A stretch of DNA of 22,657 nucleotides, from assembly GCA_002392545.1 (NCBI GenBank), contig DGHF01000010.1:2279-24935 (forward strand), given 5' to 3'. The translations under genes were made by a program, and so were the position numbers. Origin of the DNA: Ruminococcus sp. UBA3855 (GTDB lineage Bacteria > Bacillota > Clostridia > Oscillospirales > Ruminococcaceae). This document shows positions 4,967 to 13,279 of this stretch, piece by piece. The notes under the pieces are model-generated. The model saw only the letters and a program-made list of their open reading frames with translations, was not told the DNA's origin and ran no database searches. Numbering within the stretch: position 1 is the stretch's first letter; every line of letters starts with the position of its first letter.

Positions 4967-7537
4967 TTATTTTTTCAAAAGTGCCTGTTTGATTAACGCA
5001 AGGTCAATGACGTTCACTTTGTTGTCTCCGTTGAGGTCTGCAAGGGACGAATTCGGGATATGTTCCCCATGGAACAGCCATTTTTGCAAGGTGACAATAT
5101 CAAGGACACTGAAAACTCCGTCATTGTTCAAATCCATTGCAATGGGGCTTGTTTCCGGCGCAGGATAGCCATAAAATGCGACTTCGTTTAAATCTCCTCC
5201 GCCTTTGACAATTTTTAACAGGTTTGTCGGTGCGCTGTCTGCAATCATATCAATATTTCTTGACATATAGCTTCCCATGTCGGAAGACCATAATAATTTG
5301 TCGGTGTGACCGTCATAAATTTCAAAACTGCCTGTTCCGTAAGTATCGTATACTCCGAACCCTGTGAAAACATATTCTTTGTCGAAATGAATCAGTCCGG
5401 TGATATTGCTTGCATTGACATTGGTTTCAGGGGCTTTAAGTGCGCCTGTATCACTGTAAATATATTCCGGCATAGAGTCGGGTTCATCAAACATTCTTTC
5501 AAATTGTTCGTCATTGTCGGTTTCCCATGATTCGGGGGTGATATATTTTCCTCTGCCGTTGACAATGGTCTGCTGTGTGCCGGAAAATCTCACGAATACG
5601 GGACTTTCTGATACATCCAGCAAGACGGCATTATCATTCACATTCAGTTCAGAAGTAACTCCCTCTGCATATGTGCCGAGTTCTGTCAGATAAGAATATT
5701 GATACTTTCCAACACTTAAAGCATAATCTTTGATAACCTTGTCTTCATTGGTAGGAGACCAGAGACAATGAATCTCATCATCTGTGGTTCTGTCTTTGAA
5801 AACGTAGTCACAAACGGAATCATTCGAATTATCCTTGACGAAATCGGCATTTTTCAACATATGGGTCATTCCGGCGGTGTAATACCATGCTAATTTTTTA
5901 CTCCATTCGCCTTTTCCGGTAGTCAAGCCGGAATTATAATACACTCCCTCGCCTTCGTCACGGAGCTGGAATTTTGTCATACGGTCAACACCTGTTCCGA
6001 TTGCTAAAAGGTAAGTACGAGCCACTCTCTGCGCATAACGGAGCTGATATAATTCATTGTTGTGATTGTCAATGCCTTCTGTTTCGCAGTCGCTCATGGG
6101 AATTTCAAATTCTGAAATCCAGAGTTCCATGTTGGGAGCGTTTTCATCAATCCAAGTTTGCAACTCCTTGACTTTGTTCTTGAAATTTATGGAATCTTCC
6201 GGATTGAGCGTATCTGCGCCCATATGGACGTTGAGCACGTCAACGCAGAATTTCCCGTCTGTCCGGTGATATGCAAACCATAATTTCATCTGATTGAGGT
6301 AGTCAATCAATGATGCAGTTGTCAGCATTCCGCCAATGGCAAGTTTAAAATTCGGGTCGGCGGTTTTTACTCCTGCATTCGGGATTGTGCCCTGATGTCC
6401 GTCATAATCTGCGGAACACATTGCAGCCATTTCATTGGGAGAGAAATAATTTCCCTTACCGCTCCATGTTTTATTCGGTTCGTTGGAATTTTCAAGGGTA
6501 TTCAATAAATTCATTCCGGTTTTGGGGACGGAATTATCTGACACGTTCAAAGTCGATTCGTCAATATCTGCATTACTGCCGTATCTTGCGGCGACTTGAT
6601 AGAATGCCTGTGCATGGAGGGCATAGCTTTTCGGGTCAGTCGTATCAGCTCCGGACGGAACAGGAATTTCATTGAATTTTTCGCCCGAAACATAGGCACT
6701 GCCACCCTGAAAGCAGGGAATAATTGAAATCCCTTGCTTTTTCATGGCTGAATAATAGCTGTCCATGTCGCCCCATGTGCCTTGTGTGAATTTGACTTTT
6801 CCATTGTCATCGTACAACCAGTTGAAATTGTGATATTCACGGACGTTTCCGCCTGCCATAATCGCTGTCATAGGGTCATCAATAAACGCATTGAAGCCCA
6901 TTTTCTGACCGGCTGTCAAGTCGGTTTTGGGGATGGCAACGGGGGAGGGGGCTGTGACTGCCTTCTGTTCGTTGGAGAGTTCCGAAACTTTGTAGCCATA
7001 TATCGCTAATTCACTTACTCCGCTGTCACCTGTGGGAGCTGTGAAACGCAAATAGCGTGTTTCTTTTGGAGTTTCAAATGTCAGACCTCGCCATGAATTA
7101 TACCAGTCTGTGTCAAATGTTGTCAGGTTTTCCCAGTTGAATGGTTCGCCTGTTTCGACTGTCCACGTCTGAACGCCGTTTGTATCAAGAAAGCAAATTC
7201 CAGTTACTATGTAATTCGCCCCTAAATCGACATAAAAGGCATCAATTCCGTATTCTTCCTGCCAGTTGGGTTTCCAGTTGACATTTTTTGTTGTCTTTTC
7301 CCAGATTTCAGAGGCAACTTTAGTATTTTCGGGGGATTCCGGTGCATAATCCTGCTGGTCAAATAAAACCGTTGCCGGATTGAGATAATCTGCCCCGATG
7401 TAAACAAGATTTTCTTCATAAATCTGGAATGCAGAAGCATCTAATTTTTGCGATTCTTCGGCGGATACGTTCAAAATAGGCATACTCGCACTTATCATCA
7501 GTAAAGCCGTACAGAATGCCGTCAATTTTTTCATCAT
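4967..7537 (-). CDS. Secreted dockerin-bearing glycoside-hydrolase-like protein (clan GH-A type)
   Basis: This 856-residue protein is probably exported and attached to a cellulosome. A signal peptide covers about 1-26 (K-K, hydrophobic stretch, V-S-A cut site). Residues about 95-182 look like a discoidin (F5/8 C)-like carbohydrate-binding fold. Residues about 210-560 look like a TIM barrel with candidate acid/base E353 in N-E-P-N and nucleophile E476 in W-I-S-E-F-E, typical of clan GH-A. About 705-790 is a second discoidin-like region. The type I dockerin (798-856) has calcium loops with D802/N804/D806/D813 and D834/N836/D838/D845. I cannot assign a GH family or substrate; GH39- or GH30-like proteins are the nearest in style. 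GGAGG lies 9 bases before the first of two ATGs. No scaffoldin or cohesin gene is in the window. Confidence 0.85.
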   Translation of the reverse strand: MMKKLTAFCTALLMISASMPILNVSAEESQKLDASAFQIYEENLVYIGADYLNPATVLFDQQDYAPESPENTKVASEIWEKTTKNVNWKPNWQEEYGIDAFYVDLGANYIVTGICFLDTNGVQTWTVETGEPFNWENLTTFDTDWYNSWRGLTFETPKETRYLRFTAPTGDSGVSELAIYGYKVSELSNEQKAVTAPSPVAIPKTDLTAGQKMGFNAFIDDPMTAIMAGGNVREYHNFNWLYDDNGKVKFTQGTWGDMDSYYSAMKKQGISIIPCFQGGSAYVSGEKFNEIPVPSGADTTDPKSYALHAQAFYQVAARYGSNADIDESTLNVSDNSVPKTGMNLLNTLENSNEPNKTWSGKGNYFSPNEMAAMCSADYDGHQGTIPNAGVKTADPNFKLAIGGMLTTASLIDYLNQMKLWFAYHRTDGKFCVDVLNVHMGADTLNPEDSINFKNKVKELQTWIDENAPNMELWISEFEIPMSDCETEGIDNHNNELYQLRYAQRVARTYLLAIGTGVDRMTKFQLRDEGEGVYYNSGLTTGKGEWSKKLAWYYTAGMTHMLKNADFVKDNSNDSVCDYVFKDRTTDDEIHCLWSPTNEDKVIKDYALSVGKYQYSYLTELGTYAEGVTSELNVNDNAVLLDVSESPVFVRFSGTQQTIVNGRGKYITPESWETDNDEQFERMFDEPDSMPEYIYSDTGALKAPETNVNASNITGLIHFDKEYVFTGFGVYDTYGTGSFEIYDGHTDKLLWSSDMGSYMSRNIDMIADSAPTNLLKIVKGGGDLNEVAFYGYPAPETSPIAMDLNNDGVFSVLDIVTLQKWLFHGEHIPNSSLADLNGDNKVNVIDLALIKQALLKK

Positions 7538-7574
7538 ATCTGATAACCTCCAGTGAAAAATATTTTCTATTGAT

Positions 7575-7603
7575 ATTGTAGCATTTTATCCTGAATTTGT
7601 CAA
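7575..7603 (-). promoter_or_regulatory. Sigma-A promoter of the dockerin protein gene
   Basis: On the minus strand, TTGACA (7603-7598) and TACAAT (7580-7575) are separated by 17 bases, 38 bases upstream of the start codon. Confidence 0.8.
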
Positions 7604-7629
7604 TAGTTTTTGTCTGAATTTACAGAACA

Positions 7630-7659
7630 AAAGCAGAGACTTTTTCACATCTCTGCTTT
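7630..7659 (-). terminator. Intrinsic terminator overlapping the stop codon of the ydbT-like gene
   Basis: AAAGCAGAGA (7630-7639) and TCTCTGCTTT (7650-7659) form a perfect 10-bp stem with a 10-base loop. On the minus strand the stem ends in a TTTTGTTCTGT tail. The stem begins within the TAA stop (7660-7658), so the ydbST-like unit ends compactly just before the dockerin gene promoter. Confidence 0.75.
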
Positions 7660-9109
7660 ATGGTTCTTTTGGGATAAATTCTGCAAATAATTCCTGCACA
7701 TCCTGATAATTCAATGTCAGGAGTTTACATTTTTTCGTGATTTCCGCCTGAAAATATAAGGTGACGTGACAAGTTCCGAACCACCTCTGCCAGATATGCT
7801 GTTGTACCTCGACTTTCACAAGACAGTCTGTATTCGTGATGATGGTGTGAAATGCCATTCCTTTGCAATAGCGTACACAGATACGCCCGTCTGTAATGCT
7901 GACTCCTGTCGTTATCAGTCCGACAATTTGTATCACTAATTTCCAGAGAATCGGCAATTCAACCATCGTTCCGAAAAAGGAAATTACATCTTCCACCTGC
8001 GGAAGCAACTGACACGCAAATTTTACCGCCGGAATCATGGCTACAAATAATATCAGTTGTTTGTACGTATACCCCCACCATGCCGAATAAGGCGCACGAA
8101 GCTGATTTTTTGTGATGCGAATATCAGGGAAAATCATGGGTAATGTCGTGGCAAGTTCCTTTTTCGTGAGTATCGGCATACAGATGGGAATACTCCCTTT
8201 TTCATTCCCATACCCCGGACAATTGACAGCGAGGGTATAAATGCGTGAAAATTTCGTCAGTAAATTTTGCTGAATGTCAACGAAATTGATTTTCTGATTG
8301 ACAATCAGGAATCTTCTGCTTGTAAGCAGTCCGCTCCTGACTTTTAATAAATGCGTGTCGCTTTCCATTCTGAAATTTCCGTACCGGAAAATGTTCTTTA
8401 CAAATGAGATTAACCATAGAAATAATATCAGAATTCCTACTGTGACCGCTACAGGAGGAATGCCCTGCAACTTGTCGGCAACTCCTGACGAAATGTTGGA
8501 GAGATATTCCGCAACATGAAACTGGTTGATTAAATCCCTCGCAATTTTTCCGCCCTGAAACCAGAATACCGACATATAGACCGCCCCTGAAAAACTGCTC
8601 GAAAACAACACCGAAAACAACAGCATTCTTCCAAATCCTACACGGTGTGCATAATGGTGCGTTTCTCCTCGGCGGATTCGGGGAAATTCTGACAGAAATA
8701 TGGTTTCATCCCGAATTCGTATCATTAGTTTAATGTCGGTTGAATCCATCCTTCCGGCGGCGGTGTCTGCATAGACGTATGCACCCCCGACAGGGCGAAG
8801 CCAGAAAGGGTGCTCAATGGTCATAGCTGAAATGTTCCGTATCGGCATACAGCGTTTTCTTGTGTAGAAAAAGCCCTCCTGCACAAATAAACATTGCTCC
8901 GTGATGGTAAATTTGCGGAAATACCAGTCTAAATATCCGTATCCGAAAATGACCAGCAACACCAATATATCAAACCATGCACCTTGAAACCATTCTATAA
9001 TATCCTCTTGTGAGGTGAAATGGTATGCTCCACGCAGGATAGGGAAAATCAAAAGCCATAAATTTTTCGTACTGTAGCGGATTATCCGGAGAGGGTGTTC
9101 ACGGCGCAT
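7658..9109 (-). CDS. ydbT: YdbT-like membrane protein with repeated bacterial PH (bPH_2) domains
   Basis: A 483-residue membrane protein resembling Bacillus YdbT (about 490 residues). Pairs of hydrophobic helices (near 20-65, 165-195, 225-245 and 355-410) alternate with soluble beta-rich stretches of bacterial PH type. The first has the telltale run ending in R-K-R-C-M-P-I-R-N-I, and a later one contains N-Q-K-I-N-F-V-D-I-Q-Q. The ATG at 9109 was chosen because an AAGGGGGTG site lies just upstream; an earlier ATG would extend 16 codons into the preceding gene. It overlaps the ydbS-like stop by 11 bases, indicating translational coupling. In Bacillus the YdbS/YdbT pair is linked to resistance against a circular bacteriocin, so an envelope-protection role is a reasonable inference. 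Confidence 0.82.
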   Translation of the reverse strand: MRREHPLRIIRYSTKNLWLLIFPILRGAYHFTSQEDIIEWFQGAWFDILVLLVIFGYGYLDWYFRKFTITEQCLFVQEGFFYTRKRCMPIRNISAMTIEHPFWLRPVGGAYVYADTAAGRMDSTDIKLMIRIRDETIFLSEFPRIRRGETHHYAHRVGFGRMLLFSVLFSSSFSGAVYMSVFWFQGGKIARDLINQFHVAEYLSNISSGVADKLQGIPPVAVTVGILILFLWLISFVKNIFRYGNFRMESDTHLLKVRSGLLTSRRFLIVNQKINFVDIQQNLLTKFSRIYTLAVNCPGYGNEKGSIPICMPILTKKELATTLPMIFPDIRITKNQLRAPYSAWWGYTYKQLILFVAMIPAVKFACQLLPQVEDVISFFGTMVELPILWKLVIQIVGLITTGVSITDGRICVRYCKGMAFHTIITNTDCLVKVEVQQHIWQRWFGTCHVTLYFQAEITKKCKLLTLNYQDVQELFAEFIPKEP

Positions 9110-9545
9110 AATACACCCCCTTCTGCTGTAAAAAATCTGTAATTTCCTTGCGGTCATTCTTGTTGAGAAACATCATCATCAATTTACCGCCGTAAACATG
9201 GAGAATAATAAAATTTAATCCAAGGATACCGTCAAATGCCCCTGTGATGACCTGCACAAACTGCACTCTGTCAAGCCTTACTGATTGTTTCCGCTGGAAA
9301 AAAATTCCCATGGATACAGTCGCTTTGGAATCTGTCAGAATACAGCAAAAATTCTTGAAAAACAGTGGTAATATGAGAAAGGAAGACAAAACTGCTGTCA
9401 ATGTGAATACTATTGTAATTACCCACATAACAATTGGAAAGGAATTCAGAAAAATTCCAGCGAGTACGTCCAATACCGCCGAAACAGTACAAATTAAGAT
9501 TTGCAGTAATTGTAATGCGCCGGAATCGGCATAATATTTTTTCAC
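9099..9545 (-). CDS. ydbS: YdbS-like small bacterial PH-domain membrane protein
   Basis: A 148-residue partner of the ydbT-like protein (Bacillus YdbS is about 159). Two membrane helices (about 12-35 and 40-62) precede a bPH_2-type domain carrying the family phrase R-L-D-R-V-Q-F-V-Q near 90-98. The start is the GTG at 9545: GGGGGG lies 5 bases upstream. Reading from an ATG 40 codons earlier would run through the promoter at 9568-9596 and into the divergent gene's leader. The two genes form a two-gene operon ending at the terminator at 7630-7659. Confidence 0.8.
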   Translation of the reverse strand: MKKYYADSGALQLLQILICTVSAVLDVLAGIFLNSFPIVMWVITIVFTLTAVLSSFLILPLFFKNFCCILTDSKATVSMGIFFQRKQSVRLDRVQFVQVITGAFDGILGLNFIILHVYGGKLMMMFLNKNDRKEITDFLQQKGVYYAP

Positions 9546-9567
9546 AAAATCCCCCCTTACGGTTTCT

Positions 9568-9596
9568 ATTATATCACAAATGATATGCAAATGCAA
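9568..9596 (-). promoter_or_regulatory. Promoter of the ydbS/ydbT-like operon
   Basis: On the minus strand, TATAAT (9573-9568) has TTGCAT (9596-9591) 17 bases upstream. The -10 is perfect and the -35 weak, so activation or an alternative sigma factor is possible. It lies in the 94-base gap shared with the divergent symporter gene, for which no clear promoter was found. Confidence 0.5.
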
Positions 9597-9639
9597 GCGA
9601 AACAGGGGAGTTTCTGAAATTTCTATGAAAGGAGTTATC

Positions 9640-10926
9640 ATGCAGGAGATTTTATATTTACTCAATCAGCAATTATGGGGAAATGGATTAGTCATTTTAT
9701 TATTGGGGACAGGGCTTTTTTGTCTGGTATCGGGGAAATTTGCACCGTTTCGGAGCTGGAAAAAATTCAGCCGGAATCATCAAAGCCCCAACTCAGCAAA
9801 ACATACCCCTTTTCAGGCTTGTATGACCTCTTTAGGGGCGGAAATGGGAACGGGGAATATTATCGGAGTGGCAACGGCTCTGACATTGGGAGGGGCTGGG
9901 GCGATATTCTGGATGTGGGTTTCTGCTTTTGTCGGGATGGGGTTAATTTATGCGGAAAATGTACTTTCCTGCATCTGGAAAGATGACGAATATTCCGGAG
10001 CGGTTGCCTACATCCGGCACGGCTTGAAAAGTCCGGTATTATCGGGGATATTTGCGGTTTGTTGTGTGGGGGCATCGTTCGGAATGGGGAACATGACACA
10101 AAGTCACGCTATGGCACAGACGTTACAGGCATCTTTCAGGGTAAGTCCGTACATATCCGGAATATTGACGGCGATTCTGACAGGAATTATCATTTTTGGC
10201 GGTGCGGAACGAATCGGGAAGTTTTCAGGAATGATTGTTCCGGTATTGTCGGGGGTGTACCTTGTCACAGCATTCATTGTGATGTTTCGTTTCCGTGAAA
10301 ATTTAGGAGCTGTATTTTTGCAGATATTCCGTGAAGCCATTGGGAAAAGTGCGGTTACTGGAGGAATCAGCGGTTATGCCGTGAAAAATGCCGTTTCTGT
10401 CGGAGTGCGGAGGGGCATTTTCTCCAATGAAGCGGGACTTGGGAGCAGTGGCATTTTGCACAGTGAAACTAATGAAAGCCCTGAATTTATGGGGGTATGC
10501 GGAATGTTGGAAGTCATTGCAGATACTTTCCTCTGCTGCACTGTTACGGCATTGACAATCCTCTGCACAGGGGTGACAGGGGCGGACGGCGGAGAATTGG
10601 TTTTGATGGCATTCCGTGCCGGAATCGGGAATCTGGCTGACTGGATATTACCGCCGATTATCGCATTATTTGCCCTTTGTACGCTGGTAGGATGGAGTTT
10701 TTGCGGTGCGTGTGCATTCCGGAGCATCACCAACGGAAAATATGTTAGAATTTATCAGTCCGCTTTCTGCATTGCCGTATTTCTGGGAGCTGTTGCTGAA
10801 ATGCAGACCATCTGGACAATGGCAGATATTGCTAATGCTTGTATGGCATACTGCAATATTCCGGCAATTTTATTGTTATATCCTTCTACGATTCCAAAAC
10901 GAAAAAAATTCGTGAATGGTGAATAA
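9640..10926 (+). CDS. AGCS-family sodium:alanine/amino-acid symporter
   Basis: A 428-residue polytopic membrane protein that imports small amino acids such as alanine or glycine with sodium. Two family hallmarks are present: G-T-G-N-I-I-G-V-A-T-A-L near 70-81, followed by a G-A-G-A-I-F-W-M-W run, and R-R-G-I-F-S-N-E-A-G-L-G-S at about 263-275. About ten or eleven hydrophobic helices are visible. The ATG at 9640 has AAAGGAG 7 bases upstream; another ATG five codons earlier overlaps that site and is rejected. The next gene starts 57 bases downstream with no terminator between, so they may share a transcript. The substrate cannot be set from sequence alone. Confidence 0.92.
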   Translation: MQEILYLLNQQLWGNGLVILLLGTGLFCLVSGKFAPFRSWKKFSRNHQSPNSAKHTPFQACMTSLGAEMGTGNIIGVATALTLGGAGAIFWMWVSAFVGMGLIYAENVLSCIWKDDEYSGAVAYIRHGLKSPVLSGIFAVCCVGASFGMGNMTQSHAMAQTLQASFRVSPYISGILTAILTGIIIFGGAERIGKFSGMIVPVLSGVYLVTAFIVMFRFRENLGAVFLQIFREAIGKSAVTGGISGYAVKNAVSVGVRRGIFSNEAGLGSSGILHSETNESPEFMGVCGMLEVIADTFLCCTVTALTILCTGVTGADGGELVLMAFRAGIGNLADWILPPIIALFALCTLVGWSFCGACAFRSITNGKYVRIYQSAFCIAVFLGAVAEMQTIWTMADIANACMAYCNIPAILLLYPSTIPKRKKFVNGE

Positions 10927-10983
10927 TTCTGTTGAAAATCGCCAACACTGTAATCAAAATTACTGAAAGGCGGTATCTTCATC

Positions 10984-12843
10984 ATGCAAGCAATTCTATT
11001 TTGCAATCGATTAACAGAATGCATTCCCATGCAGGAATATCCTGAAACATTATTGCCGTTCTGCAATGTTCCATTTCTGGCACATTTGCTGAAATATCTC
11101 GAAAAAAGCGGTTTCCAGAGCGTGACATTGTTATCCGCAGACGAACAAACCAAACGAATGCTTGACGGGTTACGTCTGCAAATTCCTGTTTGTGATACCA
11201 ATTCGCTGGCTTCTCTGAAAGCAGATACTCCCACATTGTTATTGAGACGGCTTTGTATTCCTGAATGGGATATGGGCGAATTATACAGCATCTGCGGAAA
11301 GGGCACGGCGAAACTCTACCACGGCGACGGAACTCCGGCATATGCTGAAGTGCATCCCTCCGGCTCGGCTCTCCTCGAACCCAGAGAAACCGCAGTTTTA
11401 CAAAATTCTTTCTTTCATCATGCGGAAACTCCTGTCCAATATCGTCAGCTCCAGCAAACTATGATGAAAGGGAAACTCTGCACCGGTGAGGGTGTTCAAA
11501 TCGGAAAAAGTGCCGAAATTGACAATCAAAGTGTTATCGGGAATGACTGCATTATTTCGGACGGTGCAAAAATTCAGGGCTGTATTCTTGGGGATGGGGT
11601 GCAGGTGGGGGAAAATGCCGTTCTGGAAGAATGCGTTGTCTGCCGGAATGCATTTATCGGCGAAAATTCCCACCTGAAAGGCGCAGTTATTCCCGAACAC
11701 GCTGTATTTCAGCACGGCGCAAAACGGACACAATCAAGACAGATTCTTGTATTGCCTGAAGACGGCATTTGCTGTCATGTGCCACAGTGGAACAATGTCG
11801 AAACAGCTTTGCAGGCTGGTGCTGGAATGGCTGTCATCGGGAAAAATATCGTGATGGGGTACAGTCATCAGAATGGAAAATGCCTTACCATGTCAGCAAT
11901 TTCGGGAGCTGTTTCACAGGGCTGTCATGTGTGGGACTGCGGAATGTCTTCTCTTTCACAGCTCATTGACACGGCGAACCGTACTCAATGTGATGCCATT
12001 TTCTGGACAGAGGGGGATTCTGCTTTCAAGTTCATGCCCTACAGAGCGGACGGTTCACCCCTTACCAATGCACAGACTGTCAGATTGTGGCGGTCTCTCG
12101 AATCCAGACCAGCCGACAAAATCCGCACCGCCGGAAAAGTTTCAGACGGTACAATGTTCGCTGATTTATGGGAAGAAGAACTTTCACAGCTCATTCCTCA
12201 AAATATCCCTGAAATCAATGTCAGCTGTGCAAATGCCGTTCTGCGTGAGAGGGCTGTCCGGCTGTTTGAAGGCGGTGAAGGGGAAGCTATGACTTTCACC
12301 CTCTCCGAAGACGGCACGACTGCAACCGTGTTTTCCATGAGTGCCGGAATGCTCCGCAGAGAACAGCTCATTTTGTTAGCCATGTTATCTGTGTGCGGAA
12401 AAGGTGAACCCATTGTTCTGCCGGAAGATTTTCACCCTATTGCGGAACAGTTCGCCACAAGTCATCATTGCAGGGTTATCCGTTTAAATGAAAAATCCCC
12501 GACTTCTGCCAAACTGTACCGCAAACAAAAAATCTGCATGGACGGAGCTTTTCTGTTTGCGCATGTTCTGCGGACACTCTCAGAACGGGATTTATCCCTG
12601 AAACAAGCCGTTTCCATGCTTCCTAAAATCTGCACCATCCAAAAAGAGGTACAAACTTCCCTCACAAGACAGGCTGTCGAACGGCTTTATCATTCTGCCC
12701 CTGAAACTGCTGTACAAATGACATTACCCCCTCAGGGTAAACTACTGAAACTCCGCATTCATGCCGATTCTATGGAAACAGCATCCGAAATCTGCGGAAT
12801 TTGGGAAAAGAAACTCAGAAAAGCTGAACAGTCTGATTTCTGA
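10984..12843 (+). CDS. Degenerate nucleotidyltransferase - beta-helix - phosphohexomutase fusion (probable pseudoenzyme)
   Basis: This 619-residue protein has the layout of fused sugar-1-phosphate nucleotidyltransferase/phosphomannomutase proteins. Residues 1-120 keep the nucleotidyltransferase frame (M-Q-A-I-L-F opening, then E-T-L-L-P-F-C-N-V-P-F) but lack the G-G-x-G-T-R-L nucleotide loop. Residues 165-245 form a left-handed beta-helix with hexapeptide repeats (V-Q-I-G-K-S, S-V-I-G-N-D, V-Q-V-G-E-N, A-F-I-G-E-N). Residues 270-619 follow the phosphohexomutase pattern (A-I-S-G-A-V-S-Q-G-C-H-V-W-D-C-G at 305-320). However, the catalytic S-H-N-P loop is replaced around 339-347 and the D-x-D-x-D-R metal loop by S-E-D-G-T-T-A-T (441-448). 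The frame is open throughout, so it is not a simple pseudogene. A regulatory or scaffold role in sugar-nucleotide metabolism is a guess. AAAGGCGG precedes the ATG. Confidence 0.75.
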   Translation: MQAILFCNRLTECIPMQEYPETLLPFCNVPFLAHLLKYLEKSGFQSVTLLSADEQTKRMLDGLRLQIPVCDTNSLASLKADTPTLLLRRLCIPEWDMGELYSICGKGTAKLYHGDGTPAYAEVHPSGSALLEPRETAVLQNSFFHHAETPVQYRQLQQTMMKGKLCTGEGVQIGKSAEIDNQSVIGNDCIISDGAKIQGCILGDGVQVGENAVLEECVVCRNAFIGENSHLKGAVIPEHAVFQHGAKRTQSRQILVLPEDGICCHVPQWNNVETALQAGAGMAVIGKNIVMGYSHQNGKCLTMSAISGAVSQGCHVWDCGMSSLSQLIDTANRTQCDAIFWTEGDSAFKFMPYRADGSPLTNAQTVRLWRSLESRPADKIRTAGKVSDGTMFADLWEEELSQLIPQNIPEINVSCANAVLRERAVRLFEGGEGEAMTFTLSEDGTTATVFSMSAGMLRREQLILLAMLSVCGKGEPIVLPEDFHPIAEQFATSHHCRVIRLNEKSPTSAKLYRKQKICMDGAFLFAHVLRTLSERDLSLKQAVSMLPKICTIQKEVQTSLTRQAVERLYHSAPETAVQMTLPPQGKLLKLRIHADSMETASEICGIWEKKLRKAEQSDF

Positions 12844-12933
12844 ACAATTTGTATCACATTGCACAACGTATGACAACAAATTCAATAAATTTAGCAAATC
12901 TCCACAATTCAAAGACGGATTTCATTTCCATAC
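12844..12933 (+). other. Intergenic, no feature recognised
   Basis: First part of a 436-base stretch without a gene, between the fusion gene and the RNase J promoter. It is AT-rich, and I see no terminator hairpin for the upstream gene, no RNA gene and no frame with a ribosome binding site. Confidence 0.5.
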
Positions 12934-12962
12934 TTGACAAAACGGGAAATTTCATTTATAAT
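12934..12962 (+). promoter_or_regulatory. Consensus sigma-A promoter for the RNase J leader
   Basis: TTGACA (12934-12939) and TATAAT (12957-12962) are both perfect and are separated by 17 bases. Transcription would start near 12969, about 310 bases before the RNase J start codon. This is probably the main promoter for the RNase J - gdpP - rplI - dnaB - tilS cluster. Confidence 0.88.
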
Positions 12963-12968
12963 TATACT

Positions 12969-13279
12969 ATGTATTACTTGCTTCTGAAATCTCAGAAGAG
13001 CGGATTCAAGATTTTTAGGCGGTATGCCTTGAAATAAATGTCGGGAGCGGTGTTCCGCTTCCTTACTTAATGTATGTGCCGGTTTCATCCGGTGAAATCA
13101 AGAGCAAATGACTTTTTTCAATGCACCCTTGCTCTGTCCGTCATTGTTCGGAGAATTCCGCAAACGTAACAGCGGATTCATATTTATTACGGATATGTGC
13201 CCCCATCTCTTTCAGACATCATAGCCAAGGGGGAGAACTGAAAAAAATCATTTGACTGCCCGTAAAGAGAGGTACTATA
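12969..13279 (+). ncRNA. Long structured leader (or separate small RNA) upstream of RNase J
   Basis: This transcribed stretch has no coding frame with a good ribosome binding site but many ordered hairpins: CTTCTGA/TCAGAAG (12981-12998); TTCAA/TTGAA with inner GGC/GCC (13005-13033); GGGAGCGG/CCGCTTCC (13043-13062, one G-U); GGTTTCA/TGAAATC (13081-13099, one G-U). Next is a long-range pair at 13105-13120 and 13239-13254, complementary at 15 of 16 positions and enclosing 118 bases. A second inner pair, CCCTTG (13126-13131) with CAAGGG (13226-13231), is nested in it. No intrinsic terminator is seen. It matches no riboswitch I know and lacks T-box, 6S, SRP or RNase P hallmarks. It could be a cis-regulatory leader controlling RNase J, or a processed RNA. 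Confidence 0.55.

Noticed and set aside
10755..11306. A 183-codon minus-strand frame across the symporter/fusion-gene junction
   Set aside because: It is antisense to two well-supported genes, spans their boundary and has no ribosome binding site; it is a by-product of their codon use.
10984..12843. Calling the fusion gene an active mannose-1-phosphate guanylyltransferase/phosphomannomutase
   Set aside because: The layout fits, but the nucleotide loop, catalytic serine loop and metal ligands needed for either activity are not seen.
12849..13037. A 62-codon plus-strand frame in the gap before RNase J
   Set aside because: It runs through the consensus promoter and the first leader hairpins, has no ribosome binding site, and its product has no recognisable features.
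12969..13279. T-box, 6S RNA, SRP RNA, RNase P RNA or a known riboswitch in the RNase J leader
   Set aside because: I could find no T-box antiterminator sequence, no GAGGAAAGTCC of RNase P, no SRP core and no terminator switch. A covariance-model search would decide; from reading alone the leader stays unassigned.
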